Source of the DNA: Undaria pinnatifida
Taxonomy: Eukaryota; Sar; Phaeophyceae; Laminariales; Alariaceae
Length of the DNA: 64,000 bases
Assembly (NCBI GenBank): GCA_012845835.1
Contig: JABAKD010000023.1
Span: forward strand, 16,884,753 to 16,948,752
Direction: 5' to 3'
Shown: positions 1 through 10,500 of the stretch, piece by piece
Layout of the letters: each line of letters opens with the position of its first letter
Position numbering within the stretch: the first letter of the stretch is position 1
Made by a program: the position numbers and the translations under genes
Notes under the pieces: generated by a model
The model's database searches: none
What the model saw: the letters and a program-made list of their open reading frames with translations, nothing else
What the model was told of the DNA's origin: nothing

Positions 1-347
1 AGTAATTGAGTAGTACCGAACAATATATACAGCAGGTACTGTCTCTTACCCTTCGTTGTCGGTATTCCGCCGGTAGGCCTTATATAGCAGTGTACCGGGG
101 CTTACGCTTACCAGTTGCGACTGCTGTGAATCCCGTTCGTTCTTGTCCCAGTTGTGGTTTCATAGGTGTTAGCAACGTTGTGGTACCAGGCAGGGCTTTG
201 CCCATAAACGACCGCTTTCATTACAACAGCAGTGTTAAATTGTACGACTTCCTTTCCAACTTTGGAAATCGACGACAGCTACGTGGCCTTACTATTTTGA
301 ACATTCACTGAACGCAAGGTATTCCCATCCGTTGTTGTCGTTTGCAG

Positions 348-1267
348 AAGCCCTGCGAAGCAGCCGCCGAGGGCCGCCAAGTCGGCGAGGACATAAACAC
401 GAAGTGCACCGGCGACATCAAGGTCGGTGACCTCCTGAAGAAGGCAGGCGACCACTTGCTCGATATACATCCCGCATTCCATTCCCACGGTGCCACGAGG
501 GCGTTCGACATCGAGGTACGTTCTACTCTTATCTTGCGTCCTGTGTGTCACGAGTCGAGACATCCATGTCTCTTGCTCAAGACTAGGGGATGGCGTGCGG
601 ATATAGTCTATGAAGTGCGGCTCTTTTTCCAAGTACCAAGAGCAAGTACAACAATACCACAACAATTAATAACAGCGAAAGGAGCTCCAATAATTTGGAT
701 GGTTACGACGTCTGCTGGAGAGAAGTACGAATACTTTTTTACACATACTTATGTTATAAGGCTTAGTTTGGGTAAGCTATTGGTTAACCTGTGCAAGTGG
801 TCAAACGGACTAATACCCCACTAATACCTTAACAAATGGCGTCGTCGACAGACCATGGGTTTTTGGGTCGTGGGTTCGATCCCCACATCCACCATAATAA
901 ACTTTTTCAGATTTTCCCATGGCGAACTTGAAAAATACTCTCCCCGGTTTACCCAGGAAATGAAACGGCTTGGATAAATGACAGGTCCGCCCGTATATAC
1001 GGCCGACCTTCTATCCCGCCGTTTAAGGGGGGAAGAGTGTTATAAGGCTTAATTTGGGTAAGCTATTGGTTAACCTGTGCAAGTGGTCAAACAGACTAAT
1101 ACCCCACTAATTCCTTGACACTTATCGACGTTCTCCCGCCCTGCTTCAACGTTTGTGGACAGATCCACAAGACCATCGACAAAAAACAAGAGTGCAAGGT
1201 GCTGGGTACCTCCGCTGAGGAGGAAGAGTCCAAGCAAGCCTGCATGCTCCTTCGGAAGCAATGTTGA
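348..1267 (+). pseudogene. Zinc-module gene copy A, exons 3-4, exon 4 interrupted
   Basis: Exon 3 is 348-515 (56 codons, phase 0 at both ends, acceptor TTTGCAG, donor GTACGT). It contains the family block K-C-T-G-D-I-K-V-G-D and H-P-A-F-H-S-H. Exon 4 starts at 721 after GCTGGAG but is split by the element at 752-1120. Reading into the insert meets a stop after about twelve codons. The rest of exon 4 resumes at 1121 and would end at the TGA at 1265-1267. The reading frame beyond the insert is otherwise preserved, so the insertion looks recent relative to duplication of the unit. Exons 1 and 2 are outside the window. No function can be assigned beyond a Cys/His-rich, probably zinc-binding protein. 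Confidence 0.65.
752..1120 (+). mobile_element. TRIM-like miniature LTR retrotransposon
   Basis: Two 83-bp direct repeats (752-834 and 1038-1120) differ at only four positions, and both start TG and end CA. Two bases after the first repeat lies a possible primer-binding site starting TGGCGTCGTC (837-850). A purine tract (AAGGGGGGAAGAG, 1025-1037) abuts the second repeat. The tetranucleotide CTTA flanks both sides (748-751 and 1121-1124). Copies B and C of the host unit hold the empty site with a single CTTA. There is no coding capacity: the internal part is 203 bp and includes a tRNA T-arm-like stretch (870-894) ending CCA. Size and layout fit terminal-repeat retrotransposons in miniature (TRIM), which need an autonomous LTR element to move; none is visible here. 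Confidence 0.82.
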
Positions 1268-1849
1268 CAGCACGTTCTTTATAGAACGTTAAGTTGTGGT
1301 TTATTATACCAGCATCGTTTTTTGAGGACTATGCCTAAATGCGTGCTCTTCGTCTTTCAGGAATACAAATGAGGAATACAAATGTACTTCACATGTTTGC
1401 GGTGTGTGCGTTCAAGTTCCTGCTTCCAGCATGTTTTTTTTGGCACTGCGCTCCTTTACATCTTAAGTTGTAGTTTTCCTGTCTCTATCCTTGACAAGCG
1501 CGTGCCTGGTGTTTATGCACTGCGATAATTTATTGTTGATGATCGACTTAGAGAGAGAGAGCTATTAATAAGTGTACAGGACCTACATAGGTGCTACCTG
1601 AGAGGTGGAAGGATATGCCAAGCAAGTCCTCCGACTTGCCCATCATGGATTGGGCGAATGGATAATAATAACAAACTCATAATCATAATCGTCTCTATCC
1701 TGTACCGTTGTACTATATATGGACCTCTTGGCATTTTCAAGTCGCCAGTTGCGCCATTTGTGCTTCTTTTCCGCCTTTCTACTGAATGTCTATTCCTCCT
1801 TCCGCAAGCGTAGCGGGCGGCGCCCAGCCGCCCGCGAGCGAAGCCCTTG

Positions 1850-2360
1850 TACTCTTTATTCTTATCGTCAGTCGAACCGACTTTATAGTTTTGGTGCTCT
1901 TCCTAGAGGCGGTTGGTGTGAGGGAGTACTGCTATTAATAGTACTGCTGTACAGCAGCCGAAATCGGTTGGCAGCTCTGCGCTTCGCGCTTTCTTCGCGA
2001 GCAACGGCTCGACGAACCCTCGTCCCAGCGAGTTGGTGGCTTTGGGCTTAGCCGAAAGCCGCCAAAGAAAGCCACGTTCGTGGAGTTGCACTCAGCCGAG
2101 AGCCGCCAAAGCTACAGCAGCCGCAGCGGTTGTTGGCAGCATGGGATCGAGACCGCGCGCTGCTGCCGTCGTGTGATACACGCTGCTGGCGAGCAAAACT
2201 AGGAATGCGCCACGCTGACTTGCTGCGAGAAGCAACAGCTGGGATAGCGAAGCCAGCGTCAACGCCTTGTATGGTACTGCAGTGTGGTACCTGGTATGGG
2301 TGTGTGGCCGTGTGGGTGTGTGTTTGGTGGTGGGATGAGCGATGCGATCGGTTCAAAAAA
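1850..2360. other. Non-repeated spacer, nothing recognised
   Basis: I see no gene with supporting structure. Two short related pieces containing the string AGCCGCCAAAG occur at about 2056-2070 and 2101-2112. The reading frames here are short and have no family resemblance. Confidence 0.4.
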
Positions 2361-2515
2361 CACGTAATTTTTTTTTTCGACTGAGATTTTCGACTGGAGT
2401 ATCCAGTCGGAATTCTCAGTCGAAAACAGTTTAGTAAAAAAAGCCCTTTTTCGACTGCGTAAGAAAGCTCGATTTGGGCTTCAGTCGAAAACACGTCCGA
2501 CTGCATAAGAAATGG
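2361..2515. repeat. Short interspersed TCGACTG repeat, MITE-like
   Basis: The words TTTTCGACTG and CAGTCGAAAA recur in both orientations within about 150 bp, giving an imperfect inverted-repeat structure. The end word CGACTGCNTAAGAAATGG also occurs at 25219-25236. It is probably a short non-autonomous DNA element. Boundaries are approximate and no target-site duplication was identified. Confidence 0.4.
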
Positions 2516-3085
2516 CCTTAGCACCCCTTACACATAAGGCACAGAAGCGCATCTATGCAGACGGTTTAGACATAGATAACAGACTACCTGGGCACGGACA
2601 CGGCACGAAAAGGGCTAACGATTCAGATGCTCCTTTCCAAATGGCACAGGGAGATACGACTATATGTTCGTGGCGTGTCGGGCCCGAGAAATGTACTGCC
2701 GCCACCTGTCACATCACACCCCGAGAAATGGTTTGATCAAATGATTTGAGTCACACGATTTCCTAGGTCTCGCTAACAGGTGACCTGCAGGGACGCCGTT
2801 TTCAGGAAAAGCTCTGTGGGTCGTGCTTGTACCTCTCTTACATGGGAAGTAGTTTTGCATAAGCCAACATCCAGCAGGCCTGTACACAGCAGTGCTTCTT
2901 ACGTGTGGAGTCTCATGTATATTTGTGCACATGTTGCGTTGTGTTGCCAATTTTGTGTGTACTCGGCTGTCGCTGGTGTTCCTCGTAGCGCCGTCCCTGG
3001 TCGCCGTCCCACACGGGAAAAAATTTTGGGGTGCGGAACGGACACAGGATTGTATTCCGGGTGCTGTCAATATATAAAAACTATA
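2516..3085. other. Spacer, nothing recognised
   Basis: No repeat partner elsewhere in the window and no convincing exon. The overlapping reading frames on both strands look like chance openings. Confidence 0.35.
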
Positions 3086-3357
3086 CAAGGGGCTACGCCG
3101 GCGGCCTGGACGGCCGCCGGTCGCAGCGCAGGATAGTAAATATTAAGAGGGTAAGAAGTAATGCTAAGAGTTAGACGAAGATTGTTAATTCATATATGGG
3201 AGATACTGGAAAGGGAAAATGCCGACAAATTTTTCCCGATTTCCCGTGTGCGGCGGAACAATGCGAGAAGGCAGCCTGGACATTATGGGAGAGCATGGCG
3301 GTTCACCCCAGCTGGGTGACGCTCTGCGTTGCTAGGCAGAAAGGCGCGGCCATAGCT

Positions 3358-3491
3358 GCTGCTGTGCATATACCATTTGTAGCTTCGTGATGCTGCTGTG
3401 CATATACCATTTGTAGCTTCGTGATGCTGCTGTGCATATACCATTTGTAGCTTCGTGATGCTGCTGTGCATATACCATTTGTAGCTTCGTC
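3358..3491 (+). repeat. 34-bp tandem repeat, four copies
   Basis: Four contiguous near-identical copies of a 34-bp unit starting GCTGCTGTGCATATACC begin at 3358, 3392, 3426 and 3460. A further copy stands alone near 3611. The related element at 35886-36991 also has several copies but a different number, so the array varies between elements. Confidence 0.85.
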
Positions 3492-3957
3492 AAGCTGCAG
3501 GCTCATCATGGCTTCAGCTACTGCTGTACATCATGTACATGTACGTGCTGCTGTAGACTACCGGGGGTTCAAACATATTGAGAGTTCGCAGTTCTCCACG
3601 ACGCCTAGCTGCTGCTGTGCATATACCATTTGTAGCTTCGTGATGCTGCAGGCTCATCATAGCTTCAGCTACTGCTGTACATCATGTACATGTATACGTG
3701 CTGCTGTAGACTACCGGGGGTTCAAAAATATTGAGAGTTCGCAGTTCTCCACTACGCCTGGGTGGCATGTGTTCTCGGGGATTACGAACTTTTCTTCCCC
3801 AGATCCTAGCACAAACCTCGCTTAGTGGCCTTTACAATGGCGACGCCGGCCAGGTAATCGACCCCCCCCCGTGTGTCGGAGGTCAGAGAACACGTACCGA
3901 AGAAATAACGCGAAGACATTAGCCCTGTGTGCAGACTACGCACCAAACGTCTCACAG

Positions 3958-4128
3958 GGCACGATTTTTCGGAGATCTCGTCGTAGATCTCGACGTCAAG
4001 GCCTCGCGCGCGCGCTACGGCGCCGAGCGGGCGGATCAGCTGAGCCGGTGGTTGCAGGCGAGGCGGGGGCACGCCTCAGCGAAGAAACCGCGCGGAAAGG
4101 CGGTCAGAGGCGGGATATATCCGCAGAC
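3958..4128 (+). other. Candidate exon inside family-2 element
   Basis: A 171-bp open stretch lies between an acceptor-like CTCACAG and a donor-like GAC|GTAAGG. It encodes an Arg/Ala-rich segment containing F-F-G-D-L-V-V-D-L-D-V and R-A-D-Q-L-S-R-W-L-Q. The other two copies (10875-11045 and 35919-36089, minus strand) keep the frame open with only a few substitutions, which suggests coding or a recent shared origin. No family is recognised. It may be a gene fragment captured by the element. Confidence 0.4.
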
Positions 4129-4513
4129 GTAAGGATGTGCATATGTGATAAGCGAACTAAGATATATAAAACTATATACCTAGACCTCGCCCCCCTCGGA
4201 CGTCTCGCTCGGCATATCCTCCCCCCTCTCAGCCCTTCTCAGCCCGTAATTGCCGAGAAGAAAATTAGTTGCTGGGGAAAAGAACCGTCCCGAAGTTCCT
4301 TGCCTTCCTTGCTTTCCCTAGTCTCACTCTTACTTAGCTCTCATTCTCTGATCTTTTTCCTGCTTGCTCTGATATTTTTATTTTGCTTTTTCAGCAACTT
4401 CTTTTTTGTACTTTTACTTTTGAAGTTGGCCAATTGCTGGCGGTTGGGAGGGAATTGCCGTTGACGGCTGCAAACAATTTGAATTTGAAATTTGCCGGAT
4501 CGGCAATAACAAT

Positions 4514-6942
4514 TTGAAGTTGAAATTTGCGAAGCGGACCAAGGCTTGTGCGGGAGGAGGCTCCGCCAACAGTGGGGGTGGTGGAGGTTCAGGATCAGGC
4601 GTGTGGAAGCTGGTCGGGCAAGAACGGGACTCAGCTTCTTCTGGCAATCCTGATTGGCCGTGCCCGAGCAAGGGTTGTGACGGCTTCCTCATCGCACGAA
4701 ATAGGAAAAACAGGAGTTTCCAGTACGCTGTCTGCGACACCTGCAGGAGTGACGAGCCTTCCACGTGCCAAGCTTTTCATAACCTTAACAAGAAGCACTT
4801 GGGAAGCGGCGACAACCCTCGTGTGTGTGACTGGTGTGACGCGGACACCTGTGATTCACCTTCGATCGGCGTCCCTAACGAAGGAGCTGAGAGCTTGACG
4901 AAACGTGAGTTTCATTCCTTCGTGTTGTTGGAATTTGATGTTTGCTGTCAGCTACTATACTACTGAATCTGATGATGTTGAGAGTTTCCCGTTGTCAGTG
5001 TGTTCAGCGCCGTGCGACATAGGTAAGACACCAGATGTCAACACCCTGTATTTTCGGTAGTGCTGCGTTGAGTGTTGGCTGAGTGCAAGTTGTGCGCAAT
5101 AGACTACCAGTATGTGGTTTTGGGTGTTGGTGAACTCAAGCGAATCCTGTTTCCAATAATGATGCACATTGAAATTTACATTGTTTGACCTTGTGTGTCT
5201 GTCTGAAACGTCTGCTGTAGCATGTGTGTGCTACACCAGCGTGGTCGAACTACCACACGGTGTGGAAGCTGTGCTTGGGGACGCGTAGCCTGAACAAACT
5301 CAAGTTCGCCTTGGTGGTCACGGAGGGCAGTCCCGTCGTCGGGGTAAGCATGTTGTACTAGTTGTCTACGCAGTTGTGTGCTGTGATTTCTTTTTCATGC
5401 GTACAAACACACTTTTGCATGTACGAGTATGATACGTGTACGGGGCAGTCCCGTCATCGGGGTATAAGCGGGAATTGTACAAGTACTCAGGTCTACGAGT
5501 AGACCTATGCAGTGACGCTGCTGTGTGATGCGATTTCTTTTTCATACGTACAGCCAAACACACTTCATGTATGTACGACTACGAGAACGGGGCAGTCCCG
5601 TCATCGGGGTAAGCGGTTGTTGGACAAGTGGTCCATGCAGTGACGCTTTGTGCTGTGATATAAACACACGTTTTGGATGTGCGACTACGACTACGTGGTA
5701 TCTATACATGTAAGACGCAATGAAAACGGGAAAGTCTCATCACAGGGGTCAGCCAGGGTTGTAAAAATGGTCCATGCAGTGATAAATAACACAGCAGCAT
5801 GATACCTCAGCACCAGTCGCAGTGCACACTGGAGGTTGATATATAGCAGTAAACAGAAGCTGAAGTTAATGGGTGATGCTGGAGAGCAGTCCCGTGATTG
5901 GGGTTAGCGAGTTGTTCATGTAGTGACGCGGTGTACTATTACTGTTACTCATTTTTCATACAACCACATGAACTCTTTGTATTAACGTGTACAAGTAGGG
6001 TGCGCAACCTCTTCAGGAATCGCAGTACACGTCGGTCGTAATAGTGTTGATAGCAGCAGTAATTGAGTAGTACCGAACAATATATACAGCAGGTACTGTC
6101 TTTTACCCTTCGTTGTCGGTATTCCGCCGGTAGGCCTTATATAGCAGTGTACCGGGGCTTACGCTTACCAGTTGCGACTGCTGTGAATCCCGTTCGTTCT
6201 TGTCCCAGTTGTGGTTTCATAGGTGTTAGCAACGTTGTGGTACCAGGCAGGGCTTTGCCCATAAACGACCGCTTTCATTACAACAGTGTTACATTGTACG
6301 ACTTCCTTTCAAACTTTGGAAATCGACGACAGCTACGTGGCCTTACTATTTTGAACATTCACTGACCGCAAGGTATTCCCATCCGTTGTTGTCGTTTGCA
6401 GAAGCCCTGCGAAGCAGCCGCCGAGGGCCGCCAAGTCGGCGAGGACATAAACACGAAGTGCACCGGCGACATCAAGGTCGGTGACCTCCTGAAGAAGGCA
6501 GGCGACCGCTTGCTCGATATACATCCCGCATTCCATTCCCACGGTGCCACGAGGGCGTTCGACATCGAGGTACGTTCTACTCTTATCTTGCGTCCTGTGT
6601 GTCACGAGTCGAGACATCCATGTCTCTTGCTCAAGGCTAGGGGATGGCGTGCGGATATAGTCTATGAAGTGCGGCTCTTTTTCCGAGTACCAAGAGCAAG
6701 TACAACAATACCACAACAATTACTAACAACGAAAGGAGCTCCAATAATATGGATGGTTACGACGTCTGCTGGAGAGAAGTACCAATACTTTTTTACGCAT
6801 ACTTATCGACGTCCTCCCACCATGCTTCAACGTTTGTGGACAGATCCACAAGATCATCGACGAAAAACAAGAGTGCAAGGTGCTGGGTACCTCCGCTGAG
6901 GAGGAAGAGTCCAAGCAAGCCTGCATGCTCCTTCGGAAGTAA
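4514..6942 (+). CDS. Zinc-module protein gene, copy B (intact, four exons)
   Basis: The best-preserved copy of the tandem gene. Exon 1 is open from about 4514 to 4904 (start unresolved; no ATG is in frame nearby, and an acceptor-like TTTTTCAG precedes it at about 4388-4395). Exon 2 is 5240-5343, exon 3 is 6402-6569 and exon 4 is 6775-6942, ending in TAA. All junctions are GT-AG, with intron phases 1, 0 and 0. Exon 1 encodes a Gly-rich linker, then C-P-S-K-G-C, Y-A-V-C-D-T-C and V-C-D-W-C. Exon 2 gives N-Y-H-T-V-W-K-L-C, so the module CxxC-x27-H-x5-C spans the first intron. Exon 4 has a further Cys cluster (P-P-C-F-N-V-C). Zinc binding is inferred from the Cys/His pattern, which loosely resembles PARP-type fingers. 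The biological role is unknown; paralogs beside Helitron proteins suggest a transposon accessory function. Confidence 0.65.
5432..5911 (+). repeat. Intron 2 array of exon-2 splice-donor copies
   Basis: Exon 2 ends in GGCAGTCCCGTCGTCGGG|GTAAGC at 5343/5344. Downstream, inside intron 2, the same stretch recurs at about 5441-5470, 5589-5614, about 5725-5750 (decayed) and 5886-5908 (decayed), at 120-160 bp spacing. The first two keep a GT donor. Between them the units share CTTTTTCATRCGTAC and a CA-rich part, so the whole ~140-bp unit is duplicated. One unit even has an acceptor-like CGTACAG (5547-5553). The same array is present in copies C, D and E. Confidence 0.75.
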
Positions 6943-7505
6943 TGTTGACAGCACGTTCTTTATAGAACGTTAAGTTGTGGTTTATTATACCAGCATCGTT
7001 TTTTGAGAACTATGCCTAAATGCGTGCTTTTCGTCTTTCAGGAATACAAATGTACTTCACATGTTTGCGGTGTGTGCGTTCAAGTTCCTGCTTCCAGCAT
7101 GTTTTTTTTGGCACTCTGCTCCTTTACATCTTAAGTTGTAGTTTTCCTGTCTCTATCCTTGACAAGCGCGTGACTGGTGTTTAGGGTCTGCGATAATTTA
7201 TTATTGATGATCGACTTAGAGGGAGCTATTAATAAGAAGTGTACAGGTGCTACCTGAGAGGTGGAAGGATATGCCAAGCAAGTCCTCCGACGTGCCCATC
7301 ATGGACTGGGCGAATGGATGATAATAACAAACTCATAATCATAATCGTCTCTATCCTGTACCGTTGTACTATATATGGACCTCTTGGCATTTTCAAGTCG
7401 CCAGTTGCGCCATTTGTGCTTCTTTTCCGCCTTTCTACTGAATGTCTGTTCCTCCTTCCGCAAGCGTAGCGGGCGGCGCCCAGCCGCCCGCGAGCGAAGC
7501 CCTTG

Positions 7506-10500
7506 TAAACTTAAATAGCTAGACCTCAACCCCCTCGGAGGTCTCGCTCAGCATATCCTCCCCTCTCTCAGCCCTTCTCAGCCCGTAATTGCCGAAAAGA
7601 AAATTAGTTGCTGGGGAAAAGAACCGTCCCGAAGTTCCATGCCTTCCTTGCTTTTCCTGTAATTCTTGGCTCTCATTCTCTGATCTTTTTCCTGCTTGCT
7701 CTGTCATGTTTTTATTTCGCTCTTTCAGCAACTTCTTTTTTGTACTTTTTACATTTGAAGTTGGCCAATTGCCGGCTGTTGAGAGGGAATTGCCGTTGAC
7801 GGCTGCAAACAAATTGAATTTGAAATATGCCGGATCGGCAATAACAATTTGAAGTTGAAATTTGCGAAGCGGACCAAGGCTTGTGCGGGAGGAGGCTCCG
7901 CCAACAGTGGGGGTGGTGGAGGGTCAGGATCAGGCGTGTGGAAGCTGGTCGGGCAAGAACGGGACTCAGCTTCTTCTGGCAATCCTGATTGGCCGTGCCC
8001 GAGCAAGGGTTGTGACGGCTTCCTCATCGCACGAAATAGAAAAAACAGGAGTTTCCAGTACGCTGTCTGCGACACCGGCCGTGAGTGACGACCCTTCCAC
8101 TTGCCAAGCTTTTCATAACCTTCACAAGAAGCACTGGGGAAGCGGCGACAACCCTCGTGTATGTGACTGGTGTGACGCGGGCACCTGTGATTCACCTTCG
8201 ATCGGCGTCCCTAACGAAGGAGCTGAGAGCTTGACGAAACGTGAGTTTCATTTCTTTGTGTTGTTGGAATGTGATGTTTGCTGTCAGTTACTATACTACT
8301 GATGCTGAGAGTTTGTTCCTGTTGTCAGTGTGTTCAGCGCCGTGCGACATAGGTAAGACACCAGATGTCAACACCCTGTATTTTCGGTAGTGCTGCGTTG
8401 AGTGTTGGCTGAGTGTGCTGCAAGTTGTGCGCAATAGACTATGTGGTTTTGGGTGTTGGTGAACTCAAGCGAATCCTGTTTCCAATAATGATGCACATTG
8501 AAATTTACATTGTTTGACCTTGTGTGTCTGTCTGAAACGTCTGCTGTAGCATGTGTGTGCTACACCAGCGTGGTCGAACTACCACACGGTGTGGAAGCTG
8601 TGCTTGGGGACGCGTAGCCTGAACAAACTCAAGTTCGCCTTGGTGGTCACGGAGGGCAGTCCCGTCGTCGGGGTAAGCATGTTGTACTAGTTGTCTACGC
8701 AGTTGTGTGCTGTGATTTCTTTTTCATGCGTACAAACACACTTTTGCATGTACGAGTACGTGTACGGGGCAGTCCCGTCATCGGGGTATAAGCGGGAATT
8801 GTACAAGTACTCAGGTCTACGAGTAGACCTATGCAGTGACGCTGCTTTGTGATGCGATTTCTTTTTCATACGTACAGCCAAACACACTTTATGTATGTAC
8901 GACTACGAGAACGGGGCAGTCCCGTCATCGGGGTAAGCGGTTGTTGGACAAGTGGTCCATGCAGTGGCGCTTTGTGCTGTGATATAAACACACGTTTTGG
9001 ATGTGCGACTACGACTACGTGGTATCTATACATGTAAGACGCAATGAAAACGGGAAAGTCTCATCACAGGGGTCAGCCAGGGTTGTAAAAATGGTCCATG
9101 CAGTGATAAATAACACAGCAGCATGATACCTCAGCACCAGTCGCAGTGCACACTGGAGGTTGATATATAGCAGTAAACAGAAGCTGAAGTTAATGGGTGA
9201 TGCTGGAGAGCAGTCCCGTGATTGGGGTTAGCGAGTTGTTCATGTAGTGACGCGGTGTACTATTTATGTTACTCATTTTTCATACAACCACATGAACTCT
9301 TTGTATTAACGTGTACAAGTAGGGTGCGCAACCTCTTCAGGAATCGCAGTACACGTCGGTCGTAATAGTGTTGATAGCAGCAGTAATTGAGTAGTACCGA
9401 ACAATATATACAGCAGGTACTGTCTCTTACCCTTCGTTGTCGGTATTCCGCCGGTAGGCCTTATATAGCAGTGTACCGGCGCTTACGCTTACCAGTTGCG
9501 ACTGCTGTGAATCCCGTTCGTTCCTGTCCCAGTTGTGGTTTCATAGGTGTTAGCAACGTTGTGGTACCAGGCAGGGCTTTGCCCATAAACGACCGCTTTC
9601 ATTACAACAGTGTTACATTGTACGACTTCCTTTCAAACTTTGGAAATCGACGACAGCTACGTGGCCTTACTATTTTGAACATTCACTGACCGCAAGGTAT
9701 TCCCATCCGTTGTTGTCGTTTGCAGAAGCCCTGCGAAGCAGCCGCCGAGGGCCGCCAAGTCGGCGAGGACATAAACACGAAGTGCACCGGCGACATCAAG
9801 GTCGGTGACCTCCTGAAGAAGGCAGGCGACCGCTTGCTCGATATACATCCCGCATTCCATTCCCACGGTGCCACGAGGGCGTTCGACATCGAGGTACGTT
9901 CTACTCTTATCTTGCGTCCTGTGTGTCACGAGTCGAGACATCCATGTCTCTTGCTCAAGGCTAGGGGATGGCGTGCGGATATAGTCTATGAAGTGCGGCT
10001 CTTTTTCCGAGTACCAAGAGCAAGTACAACAATACCACAACAATTACTAACAGCGAAAGGAGCTCCAATAATTTGGATGGTTACGACGTCTGCTAGAGAG
10101 AAGTACCAATACTTTTTTACGCATACTTATCGACGTTCTCCTGCCATGCTTCAACGTTTGTGGACAGATCCACAAGACCATCGACAAAAAACAAGAGTGC
10201 AAGGTGCTGGGTACCTCCGCTGAGGAAGAAGAGTCCAAGCAAGCCTGCATGCTCCTTCGGAAGCAATGTTGACAGCACGTTCTTTATAGAACGTTAAGTT
10301 GTGGTTTATTATACCAGCATCGTTTTTTGAGAACTATGCCTAAATGCGTGCTCTTCGTCTTTCAGGACTACAAATGTACTTCACATGTTTGCGGTGTGTG
10401 CGTTCAAGTTCCTGCTTCCAGCATGTTTTTTTTGGCACTGCGCTCCTTTACATCTAAAGTTGTAGTTTTCCTGTCTCTATCCTTGACAAGCGCGTGCCTG

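Larger units (their letters stand above)
1..1849 (+). mobile_element. Zinc-gene unit copy A (3' part)
   Basis: This is the 3' part of the repeated ~3.3-kb unit seen complete at 4167-7505 and 7506-10832; its 5' part lies outside the window. It begins within intron 2 of the zinc-module gene, then carries exons 3 and 4, about 580 bp of 3' flank, and a perfect 9-bp GC stem (1813-1821 with 1827-1835, 5-base loop). The unit ends in CCCTTG at 1849. A 369-bp TRIM-like element interrupts exon 4. The sequence after 1849 differs from that following the other copies, so 1849 is a real edge. The mode of movement is inferred, not seen. Confidence 0.75.
3086..4166 (-). mobile_element. Family-2 hairpin-ended element, complete copy
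   Basis: An approximately 1.08-kb sequence is repeated in the opposite orientation at 35886-36991 and, truncated, at 10840-11418. One end carries a strong stem (CCGGCGGCC with GGCCGCCGG) followed by TAGCCCCTTG when read toward that end. The other end begins TTAGTTCGCTTATCAC. The terminal TTG after a GC hairpin resembles the end of the zinc-gene unit, although the stem sequence differs. The element includes a 34-bp tandem array and one exon-like stretch (3958-4128). Strand is given with the hairpin taken as the 3' end. It abuts zinc-gene unit B at 4167. Confidence 0.6.
4167..7505 (+). mobile_element. Zinc-gene unit copy B, complete
   Basis: This is the reference copy of the ~3.34-kb unit. It starts with AT-rich TAAAACTATATACC, followed at once by a short stem (AGACCTC pairing with GAGGTCT in sister copies), and ends with a 9-bp GC hairpin at 7469-7491 and CCCTTG at 7505. 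Unit C starts at the next base, so the two are joined head to tail without spacer. The unit holds the whole zinc-module gene. Sister copies are A (1-1849), C (7506-10832), D (17398-19256, inverted) and E (19257-25135, inverted). Perfect tandem junctions and hairpin 3' ends are compatible with rolling-circle (Helitron/Helentron-like) amplification, but simple unequal crossing over is also possible. Confidence 0.7.

Noticed and set aside
870-894. A tRNA gene inside the mini-LTR element
   Set aside because: Only a T-arm-like stretch with CCA is present; no matching 5' acceptor strand.
3358-3491. CRISPR-like regular repeats (34 bp)
   Set aside because: The units are contiguous with no unique spacers, in intron-bearing eukaryotic DNA; it is a plain tandem repeat.
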